The position numbers and the translations under genes are program-made. A model generated the notes under the pieces. It was not told the DNA's origin, made no database searches, and saw only the letters and a program-made list of their open reading frames with translations. Source: Halostagnicola sp. A56 (lineage in GTDB: Archaea; Halobacteriota; Halobacteria; Halobacteriales; Natrialbaceae). Taken from it: 64,000 bases of DNA. This document shows, piece after piece, positions 57,708 through 64,000 of this stretch (positions within the stretch are counted from its first letter, which is position 1; each line of letters starts with the position of its first letter). The stretch covers positions 361,943-425,942 of the forward strand of contig NZ_JMIP02000014.1 of assembly GCF_000691505.1 (NCBI RefSeq), in the 5' to 3' direction.

Positions 57708-57781
<74 letters not shown>

Positions 57782-57847
57782 CGTAACTGGTACTATCGCC
57801 GAGCAGTGGTTAAACGTTTCTTTCTCCGATGGTGATCCGCTCCGAAC

Positions 57848-58579
57848 TCACTCGAGAGATTCCGCAAGTGCGTCCGCGACGAGCTCGCCGACGGGTCGGC
57901 CCTCGAGCGACGCCTGCTGTCGCAGGTCGCGATAGAGGATCGGTGGGAGCGTCAACTCGAGCGTTCCCAGGTGGACGTCGTACTGGGCGAGCGCCTGGTC
58001 GATCGGCGTCCCGTCGTTGACCGCGCTCGCGACGCTTCGGACTTCCCTGACGGTGAGGTCGCCGTCGAGCGTGGCCCAGGCCAAAAGTAGGCGAGATTCG
58101 CCGGAAACGCGTGCGATGTGTTTTGCCGCGGTCGGAGCGATCTGTCCGAGCGCGACCTGTCGACGAACCGATCGAGGGAGGTCGTGGACGCGAGCCCACT
58201 TTCGGATGAACGAAACGGTGGCGGTTTCGTCCTCGTCGTCGGTCCCCCGTGATTCCCCTTCGAGGCCGTCTCGGGCCCGTTTTGCGGCGGCTTTGTATGA
58301 TCCTTCGCCGCGGACGAGCGCCGCGCAGGCGGCGGCACCGCGAAGCATGTCGAGGTGGTCGCCTGCGGTGTTGCCGGCCGCGAACTGCCTGACCGTTTCG
58401 GCGGCGTCGGCGAGGCTGTCGGGGTCGTCCGGGTCGAACTGAACCGCTCGCTCGGCGCGGGTTCCGGCGACGGATTCGTCACCGCGGATGACGGGCGCTC
58501 CGACGGGCGATTTGCGGTCCGTCGGGACTGATCGATCGGTCCCGTCCTGTCGGTTTTCGCCGCGCCGATTATCGCTCAT
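57848..58579 (-). CDS. haloarchaeal DUF7119 family protein
   Basis: 243 residues. Disordered, charged N-terminus (1-45), then a helical region. It includes GQIAPTAAKHIARVSGESRL and a DGDLTVREVRSVASAVNDGT segment that resembles a ParB/KorB-like HTH only loosely, and a short C-terminal helical tail LPPILYRDLRQQASLEGRPVGELVADALAESLE that looks RHH-like. Conserved in haloarchaea as DUF7119 (family name recalled). Function unknown; DNA-binding is an inference. Confidence 0.75.
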   Translation of the reverse strand: MSDNRRGENRQDGTDRSVPTDRKSPVGAPVIRGDESVAGTRAERAVQFDPDDPDSLADAAETVRQFAAGNTAGDHLDMLRGAAACAALVRGEGSYKAAAKRARDGLEGESRGTDDEDETATVSFIRKWARVHDLPRSVRRQVALGQIAPTAAKHIARVSGESRLLLAWATLDGDLTVREVRSVASAVNDGTPIDQALAQYDVHLGTLELTLPPILYRDLRQQASLEGRPVGELVADALAESLE

Positions 58580-58629
58580 ATCAACGTAGTAGGAATCTGG
58601 CCGTCAAAAAGTCCCTGTTCCGATAGTGC

Positions 58630-58761
58630 TTACTCGTCGCGCTCTTCGGCGAGGTGCTCCCAGATTTCCGTACATCCCGCGCCGACTTCGACGTCGTCGA
58701 GGTGGCTGTCGTCGCGTTCGTCGTCCTCTGCTGGCTCTGTCGCGCACTCGGTTTTAGTCAT
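58630..58761 (-). CDS. 43-residue acidic small protein
   Basis: ATG 58761 to TAA 58630-58632: MTKTECATEPAEDDERDDSH and LDDVEVGAGCTEIWEHLAEE then RDE. Two Cys (6 and 30) and the GAGCTEIWEHL segment resemble a conserved haloarchaeal small protein that I recall but cannot name. Composition is haloarchaeal and the frame is well bounded. It runs on the same strand 51 nt upstream of the DUF7119 gene and may share its promoter. Confidence 0.5.
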   Translation of the reverse strand: MTKTECATEPAEDDERDDSHLDDVEVGAGCTEIWEHLAEERDE

Positions 58762-59075
58762 GGTATCCCTCCGTCACGTCTGTTCGCCGCGAAACACTGC
58801 CCGGCGCGCGCTCTCGTCTCCCGCGCTTCGTTCTCGATTCGAGGTTCATGACACACGATATGAGCGACACAGCCATAAGTTCGCTTTCGGGTGCAAGCGA
58901 TACCCGTACTCCTTTGTGGCGGAAAGGATGGCCGCTATCTTGGTTCCGATATCTCGCCCGAAAGTGCCTCGAGTCGTGCGATTTCGGCTGTACTGTCCGT
59001 CATCAGATCGTCGCGGCACGCCCGAATTCGCTCCGAGTCGCGTCGGCTAAGTGATTTCAGCGTGATATCCGAGGT
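58762..59075. other. 314-bp intergenic region
   Basis: No credible gene. It contains CACGTCTGTTCGCCGCGAAA at about 58775-58794, an imperfect repeat of sequence next to tRNA-Lys (57687-57706). Probable promoters for the flanking genes are not clearly defined. Confidence 0.4.
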
Positions 59076-59363
59076 ATGTCGAACCGTTTGCTCTCCGTTA
59101 CTGCGCACACGACGTTAGATTACGTCGAGGCGCTCGCGACCGGCTACGAGTTCGAATTCGACTCGGTCGGCGTAGTCAACGCGACGACTGATCGAGAGGA
59201 TCCAACGGCGGTACAGCTACAGATCGAACTGGACAACCGGACGGAAGAACACGTTCCGAAGCACGTAGTCGAACTCCAGTTAGAGCCCGATCAGGCGCGG
59301 ACGCTGGCGGGCGAACTCGAGGACCACGCCGCGCGCGTCGAGGACGGAACCGCTGACACATAG
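59076..59363 (+). CDS. DUF6360 family protein
   Basis: 95 residues, SNRLLSVTAHTTLDYVEALATGYEFEFDSV... with an internal EDPTAVQLQIELDNRTEEHVPKHVVELQLEPDQARTLAGELE. It is conserved in haloarchaea (family DUF6360, from memory), with no known function. The alternating beta strands and acidic loops suggest a small soluble fold. It is followed at 59494 by the acetyltransferase, same direction. Confidence 0.78.
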   Translation: MSNRLLSVTAHTTLDYVEALATGYEFEFDSVGVVNATTDREDPTAVQLQIELDNRTEEHVPKHVVELQLEPDQARTLAGELEDHAARVEDGTADT

Positions 59364-59493
59364 GTTCGTTTCGAACGAGGCGTCGCTGCCAGCGCTGATA
59401 TCCGGCCGGGAGCGTGCCGACGTTGGACAGTTCGAACGGGGACGCCGACCGCTCGACGGTTCGTTTTTATGGTTCGCTGTGAAACGTCCGTGC

Positions 59494-59970
59494 ATGACGG
59501 CCCCTGTTCCAGAGGGGGGCGATAGCCTCTCGATCCGACCGGCCCGCCGGGCGGATCTGCTGGCGATCGTCCGGATCGAGAACGCCTCGTTTTCTCAGCC
59601 CTGGCCCCACGACGCGTTCGAGACGTTTCTCGGCGAGCCGGGGTTTCTGGTCGCGGTCGACGAGACCCGAACGATCGTCGGGTATATCGTCTCCGACGTG
59701 ACACCGAACTACGGCCGCAATCTGGGCCACGTCAAGGACATCGCGGTGCATCCCGACTATCGGGAGTCGGGCGTCGGCTCGGCGCTGCTCACTCGAGCGC
59801 TGTCCGTGCTCGGCGCGTACGATGCGGACTCGATCAAACTCGAGGTACGGCCGTCCAACGAGTCTGCGAGACGGTTGTACCGCTCGTTCGGATTCGACCC
59901 GCTTCGCCGCGTGCCGGGGTACTATGACGACGACGAGGACGCTATCGTAATGATTTACGAACTCCGGTGA
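59494..59970 (+). CDS. rimI: ribosomal-protein-alanine N-acetyltransferase RimI-like
   Basis: 158 residues from ATG 59494 (MTAPVPEGGDSLSIRPARRAD). GNAT motifs: DLLAIVRIENASFSQPWPHDAFETFL is the RimI-type substrate helix, HVKDIAVHPDYRESGVGSALLTRAL is motif A and EVRPSNESARRLYRSFGFDPLRRVPGYY the C-terminal motif B. Archaeal RimI/NAT acetylates N-termini of proteins. Overlaps no other gene. Confidence 0.92.
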   Translation: MTAPVPEGGDSLSIRPARRADLLAIVRIENASFSQPWPHDAFETFLGEPGFLVAVDETRTIVGYIVSDVTPNYGRNLGHVKDIAVHPDYRESGVGSALLTRALSVLGAYDADSIKLEVRPSNESARRLYRSFGFDPLRRVPGYYDDDEDAIVMIYELR

Positions 59971-60111
59971 GCCGACGACTCGAAGTGTCACCACGTTCGC
60001 TGTCTCCGTACCCGAGCGACGTCGCCGTCAACCCGGGTATCCGAGCGGATGGGACTCTGTCGGCGAATCGGAGACGTGGCGACTTTACCCCTGGCTGCCG
60101 TACGGCCGGTC

Positions 60112-60528
60112 ATGGGATATGCCTGTCCGGTCTGTTCGACGGAGGAAGCCGACGGCGTTCACCTGGCGAATCACTTCGCCGTGACCGCGTCGCTGGGGCG
60201 GGAGGACCACCTCGAGTGGCTCGAGCACCACGCGCCCGACTGGAACGAACGGAGTCCCGAGCAGCTCGCCGAAATCGTCACTGAACACGCGCGAGAAGTC
60301 GAGACGCCCGAATTCGAAGCGGGAGCCGATCACGGCCGATCGCCGTCACTCGAGGACGAACTGGCGGCCCAGTCCCGTCGCTCCGGTCGCGGATCGATGA
60401 CCCAGGAGCCGAGTCCGGAGGCTCAGGGCGCACTCGAGGAGGCCCGCGAACTGACCCGGCAGCGATACGAGTCCACCGAATCGGCCGACGACGAGACGTC
60501 TGCCGAATCGGACAACGAAACCCCCTAA
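60112..60528 (+). CDS. DUF5810 zinc-ribbon protein
   Basis: 138 residues from ATG 60112 (MGYACPVCSTEEADGVHLANHFAVTAS). A CPVC pair with two His (HLANH) forms a C2H2-like site. The helical tail HLEWLEHHAPDWNERSPEQLAEIV and a disordered acidic end follow. Conserved in haloarchaea next to DUF5809; function unknown. The pair is transcribed in one direction with a 24-nt gap. Confidence 0.8.
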   Translation: MGYACPVCSTEEADGVHLANHFAVTASLGREDHLEWLEHHAPDWNERSPEQLAEIVTEHAREVETPEFEAGADHGRSPSLEDELAAQSRRSGRGSMTQEPSPEAQGALEEARELTRQRYESTESADDETSAESDNETP

Positions 60529-60552
60529 CCGTCCGCGTTCGTCCCCTCTCCT

Positions 60553-60978
60553 ATGTACACGACTGGTTCGTTTTCCCCTGACTCGATCGATGCGGCGCGC
60601 GAACGCTACGAGAGCCTCGGCCCTGCGGCCCAGACCGTCGTCCGCGAGGTCACCAGGGCGATGGCGTTCGACAGGGAGGAGTACGACGACCGCGTCTCGA
60701 GCGAGGTCGTCGAGACCGCGCGAGACGCCCTCTTCGCGAGCATGCTCTCGGTTCGTGTCGGCACGCGCGAGGAGTACGCCGAGTGGCTCGAGGACTATGC
60801 GGGCGAGGTGACCGAGGCGGGCCACGAGTCCGTCGACTCCGTCGTCTGGCATGCGGGTCCCGACGGCGAGGCCGTCGCCGCGACCTTCCAGAACGAGGAG
60901 GACGCGGCGATTGGGACCCTTCGCAGACAGGCGTTCGGCCGCCTGTATCGCGACCGATTGGATCGCCGCTCCTCGTAG
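60553..60978 (+). CDS. DUF5809 family protein
   Basis: 141 residues, acidic and helical (ERYESLGPAAQTVVREVTRAM; DFDREEYDD-like FDREEYDDRVSSEVVETARDALFASML). It ends in VWHAGPDGEAVAATFQNEEDAAIGTLRRQAFGRLYRD, a conserved haloarchaeal block. Pairs with DUF5810. Role unknown. Confidence 0.78.
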   Translation: MYTTGSFSPDSIDAARERYESLGPAAQTVVREVTRAMAFDREEYDDRVSSEVVETARDALFASMLSVRVGTREEYAEWLEDYAGEVTEAGHESVDSVVWHAGPDGEAVAATFQNEEDAAIGTLRRQAFGRLYRDRLDRRSS

Positions 60979-61079
60979 CACCCCATCTCGATCGCGACCG
61001 CTACCCCATCGTGATCGCCATACCTCGAAACCCATCGGAAACGGCATCTATTACCGCCTCGAGTGCCCAGTCGCGTTCG

Positions 61080-61682
61080 ATGAGCGAGCCAGACGAGTCA
61101 TCTCACCCGTCCGTTCCGGCGGGGTGGGATGTCGTTGAGCGCGAACTCGAGTACGAAACCGGCTGGTACGACGGCGGATACGATCTGGTCGAACAGCCCG
61201 ACGGGAGCGAGAAACGCTACTACTGGGCGGAGTTGCCGCCGGCGGTCGTCGTCGTGGCGAAGATCGACGGGACCGCCGTCGGTTCGAGCGGGGACGACGC
61301 CGCGGGCGACCGCCTGCTGTTCGTTGAGCAGTATCGGCCGGCGATCCGAGAGCACCACCTCGAGTTGCCCGCCGGGATCGTCGAAGACGGCGAGTCCTAC
61401 ACGGAAGCCGCGACGCGCGAACTCGAAGAGGAGACGGGCTTCGTGCCCGAGACGACGGCACTCTTACAGGAATACGCCGTCGCGACGGGCGTGTTGAACC
61501 ACGATCGGGCGGTCGTCTACGCCGATGGCCTCGTTCCCGGCGAGCGCGAACTCGATAGCAACGAGTTCCTCGAGGTGACGTCGATGCCGGTCGAGAAAGC
61601 CCTCGAGCGGGCTCGCGAGCAGCCGGCCAACGACTCGACGATCAGCGCGCTGTTGTTGGCTCGGGCGGACGGCCTGCTGTAG
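61080..61682 (+). CDS. Nudix hydrolase (ADP-ribose pyrophosphatase type)
   Basis: 200 residues from ATG 61080 (MSEPDESSHPSVPAGWDVVER). The Nudix box GX5EX7REXXEEXGX is complete in GIVEDGESYTEAATRELEEE followed by TGF. An upstream LLFVEQYRPAIREHHLELPAG is the ADPRase-type substrate segment. It cleaves nucleoside diphosphate-linked metabolites such as ADP-ribose. Next gene is rhodanese, 54 nt downstream. Confidence 0.92.
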   Translation: MSEPDESSHPSVPAGWDVVERELEYETGWYDGGYDLVEQPDGSEKRYYWAELPPAVVVVAKIDGTAVGSSGDDAAGDRLLFVEQYRPAIREHHLELPAGIVEDGESYTEAATRELEEETGFVPETTALLQEYAVATGVLNHDRAVVYADGLVPGERELDSNEFLEVTSMPVEKALERAREQPANDSTISALLLARADGLL

Positions 61683-61736
61683 GTGCGCTCGCGTCGACCC
61701 GTGATCTTATTCGGTCCGAGCGATAACACCCGACCG

Positions 61737-62105
61737 ATGGACGGCGAGATCTCAACCGACGAACTCCGAGACCTTCTCGAGGCCGATGCCGACGTTCGGG
61801 TCGTCGATATTCGCGACGAGCGTAGTTTCGAGCACAGCCACATTCCCGGCAGCGAAAACGTCCCGTTCCGCGAACTCTCGAGTCGCATCGAGGAGTTCGA
61901 AGACGCCGATCGCATCGTGACGGTCTGTCCGCACGGGAAAGCGAGCATCCAGGCCGCAAAACTCATCGGCTCTTACGAGGGCAGCGCCGACGCGACCGTC
62001 GAGAGCATGGAAGGCGGCCTCGAGGAGTACGGACTGAAGCATGGACTCGTTTCGGAATCGTCCGCGAGCGACGAGGCGACTGCCGGCACCGAATCTCCGT
62101 TTTGA
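61737..62105 (+). CDS. rhodanese-domain protein
   Basis: 122 residues from ATG 61737 (MDGEISTDELRDLLEAD). A single rhodanese module with VVDIRDERSFEHSHIPGSENVPF, active-site loop VCPHGKAS (Cys nucleophile) and SMEGGLEEYG. It is a sulfurtransferase for persulfide handling or a Cys-based phosphatase-like protein. The Nudix gene lies upstream, same direction. Confidence 0.92.
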   Translation: MDGEISTDELRDLLEADADVRVVDIRDERSFEHSHIPGSENVPFRELSSRIEEFEDADRIVTVCPHGKASIQAAKLIGSYEGSADATVESMEGGLEEYGLKHGLVSESSASDEATAGTESPF

Positions 62106-62258
62106 TTCGCTTCGACGGCCGTTTGATTGGCGTTGGCGGTGACATCGGGAATTAGTTATGCCAGTCCCGTCGCTGTCGCGACACGGTTCTGCGGAGAAAA
62201 TCGGACGGTAACGAAGCGATACGGGTTTGTCGTGTTTCGGGGGTCGTCTCAGATCATC

Positions 62259-62552
62259 CTATGCGACGTTGAAGCCGCGATCTCGAAGGAAATCCTCGAT
62301 TCGGCCCGAGTGATTCCCTTGTAGTTCAATCTGGCTGTCTTCGACTGTGCCGCCACAGGCGAATTTCGATTTGAGATCCGACGACAGACTGTCGAGGTCG
62401 ACGTCTTTCGGATCGAATCCCTGGATGATCGTTACCTCCTTACCGTATCTGCGCTCGTCAATGCGGATCGTAAGTTGCTGCTGGCCCTTGGCGACGTCCT
62501 CGCAGACGCAGAGCTCTTCGGGCAGCCCGCACGTCGAGCAGACTTCCGACAT
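62259..62552 (-). CDS. translation initiation factor aIF1 (SUI1)
   Basis: 97 residues from ATG 62552 ([19 protein letters not shown]). N-terminal Cys pairs (CSTCG, CVC) are a small zinc-like addition common in haloarchaea. The SUI1 fold has [44 protein letters not shown] and ends [21 protein letters not shown]. aIF1 promotes start-codon selection on the 30S subunit. Two TTTAT-like boxes precede it. Confidence 0.95.
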   Translation of the reverse strand: MSEVCSTCGLPEELCVCEDVAKGQQQLTIRIDERRYGKEVTIIQGFDPKDVDLDSLSSDLKSKFACGGTVEDSQIELQGNHSGRIEDFLRDRGFNVA

Positions 62553-62621
62553 TACGTTCACCTGTACGAAAGCGGCATATTAAACACTATCGGGACCGCC
62601 CCTCCCTCGAGCGGTTCTTTT

Positions 62622-64000
62622 TCAGTGATCGTCGCTCGTCGTGCCCGAATCGCCGACCATTGGGAGTCGTTCCCGCGCCAGTTCGTCGACGAGATCGATC
62701 GCCTCGTCGGCCCGCTCGCGACTGACAGTTCCGCGGTAGGTCGCCAACTCGTAGGTCTCGCTGACCCGCTCGACGCGCGGATCGAGGTCGACATCCTCCT
62801 CGAGCGCGGCGAGGTACTCCCGCGTCGACTCGCTCTCCCGCCGCGGCCGGTACGACCGCTCGAGAAGCACCTCGAGTCGCCGATAGGCGCGAACGGCGTC
62901 GGCCGCCGGTGTCTTTCGGGAGCCGTGCCAGTAGAGGTGGGCCGTCTGACTCACGTACGAACCGACCCCGCTCCGGTGGGCACCCGCGACGACCGCGACC
63001 AGTGCAGAGAGCCCGATCGCGAGCGTCTCGAACGAAAGCGACGAGAGAAGTCCTCCCTCGTTTTCGGCGTTCGTATCGGTATTTTCCTCACCAACGCCGC
63101 CGGGGGTGGAGGGGCTTTGGCTCCCGTTCGATTCGTTCGGCTGCTCGGACTCGTTCGTTTCGGAAGTGTTCTCCTTCGGCTGTTCGGACTCGTTCCCCGT
63201 GTCGGGCTCCGTCGAGTCCGGATCGTCGTCCGGTTCCTCGTCTTCGATCGGCACGTCTTCGCTCTGGTCCGTGTCGATCCCGCTCTGACCGCTCTCGCGT
63301 GCGTCCTGTATGGCGTCGGCGTTGGCTCCCTGCCGGTCTCCCGGCGGCGTCGGATCGAACGTGACCCAGCCGTGGTCTGGGAAGTAGACCTCGACCCAGG
63401 CGTGTGAGTCCAACCCACGGACGACCCACTCGTCGTCGTCGACCTGCTGGCCCGCCCCGTAACCGGTCACGTACCGCGCGGGAACGTCCTCAGCCCGAAG
63501 CATCTGAGTCATCGCCGTCGCGAAGTAGACGCAGTAGCCCTCGTCCATCTCGAGGAGGAACTTCTCCGCGACGTTGCCCGACGGTTTCTCGACGTCGAGC
63601 GAGTAGCCCTTACTGGATCGAAGGTGGGATTCGATCGCGCTCGCCTTCTCGTAGGGAGTGTCCGCATCCGCGACGATCGACGCCGTTTCAGCCTCGAACG
63701 CCGCGGCGGTGCTTTCGGGTAGCTGGCGGTACTCGCTATCGCGAATTTCGGCCGGGTAGTCCGTTCCGGCTGTCCGCAGCGCCGCCGGTTCGGGGTCGAC
63801 GACGGCGCTCTCGACCGCGTAACTATCCTGCTCGAGCAGCGTTTCGGTGGGGTGGAGCTGGCCGTGATCGGACACCTCCGCGGCCGAGACGGTGTCACTT
63901 TCGACCGACAGCGGCTGGGCGGCCGTCGGCATCGTCTGTATCTCCGTCTCGAGGTCGATCTCTTGGACGAGCGTCTCGTACTCGCCCGGCGGCGACTCGA
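62622..64000 (-). CDS. transglutaminase-domain membrane protein (TgpA/DUF3488-like), 5' end off window
   Basis: The frame is open to the edge; 459 codons are visible. The transglutaminase core has catalytic Cys in DEGYCVYFATAMTQM, His in DSHAWVEVYFPDHGWVTFDP and the following Asp in FDPT. An Asp/Glu/Asn/Pro-rich linker (about 200 residues on) leads to a TM segment (FETLAIGLSALVAVVAGAH) and a C-terminal DUF4129 domain (YRRLEVLLERSYRPRRESES). The N-terminal TM block of TgpA lies upstream, off the edge. Likely an extracellular protein cross-linking or peptidase enzyme. Confidence 0.9.
   Translation of the reverse strand, partial: ESPPGEYETLVQEIDLETEIQTMPTAAQPLSVESDTVSAAEVSDHGQLHPTETLLEQDSYAVESAVVDPEPAALRTAGTDYPAEIRDSEYRQLPESTAAAFEAETASIVADADTPYEKASAIESHLRSSKGYSLDVEKPSGNVAEKFLLEMDEGYCVYFATAMTQMLRAEDVPARYVTGYGAGQQVDDDEWVVRGLDSHAWVEVYFPDHGWVTFDPTPPGDRQGANADAIQDARESGQSGIDTDQSEDVPIEDEEPDDDPDSTEPDTGNESEQPKENTSETNESEQPNESNGSQSPSTPGGVGEENTDTNAENEGGLLSSLSFETLAIGLSALVAVVAGAHRSGVGSYVSQTAHLYWHGSRKTPAADAVRAYRRLEVLLERSYRPRRESESTREYLAALEEDVDLDPRVERVSETYELATYRGTVSRERADEAIDLVDELARERLPMVGDSGTTSDDH

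Overview
The window is chromosomal DNA of a halophilic archaeon (class Halobacteria). GC is high, predicted proteins are strongly acidic, CTCGAG-type codon pairs are frequent, and many genes have a TATA-like box about 25-30 nt before the start codon, as expected for leaderless mRNAs. Typical archaeal and haloarchaeal markers are present: TFB, aIF1, SepF, FtsZ2 with CdrS and CdrL, archaeal-type ProRS, HalOD1, and the DUF5809/DUF5810/DUF7119 families. The family-level affinity (Natrialbaceae-like) is only an impression.

Layout. 1-22 kb is mostly core genome: the edge-truncated E1-alpha of a 2-oxoacid dehydrogenase, a VOC protein, an SDR, an ABC exporter operon, a GltB-type glutamate synthase carrying a one-base frameshift, proS, sepF, tfb, a PUA protein, an RNB nuclease, DoxX, a decayed IS200/IS605 (TnpB) remnant, a TrkA-type protein and an NCS2 permease. 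22-36 kb holds small redox and metal proteins, a solitary VapB-like antitoxin, a nucleoside hydrolase, a degenerate PAS-GAF kinase, purL, a PHP protein coupled to an asparagine-synthase-like protein, an Mrp/NBP35 ATPase, and a three-gene DmsB/NrfD-like redox module without a catalytic subunit.

36.8-43.9 kb is the most notable region, a compact divergent catabolic cluster. On the minus strand it has aspartate dehydrogenase, an EamA transporter and a VOC protein. On the plus strand it has a homologue of NicX (2,5-dihydroxypyridine 5,6-dioxygenase) with its His/His/Asp iron ligands conserved, a ThDP-dependent enzyme and an alpha/beta hydrolase. An IclR-type effector domain without a recognisable DNA-binding domain closes it. 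I read this as a candidate haloarchaeal pathway for an N-heteroaromatic compound.

43.9-46.1 kb is the cell-division locus ftsZ2-cdrS-cdrL. The cdrS/cdrL intergenic region carries a series of palindromes about three helical turns apart. From tRNA-Tyr (46.2 kb) to tRNA-Lys (57.8 kb) lies an accessory region: a duplicated tRNA 3' end, small zinc-ribbon proteins, a large FAD/Fe-S oxidoreductase, an intact IS6-type insertion with 8-bp target duplication, decayed ISH3 and IS630 transposases, a low-GC VOC gene, and a broken helicase-IV-like gene with an inserted nuclease-like segment. 57.8-64 kb returns to core genes: DUF7119, RimI, DUF5810/DUF5809, Nudix, rhodanese, aIF1 and an edge-truncated transglutaminase.
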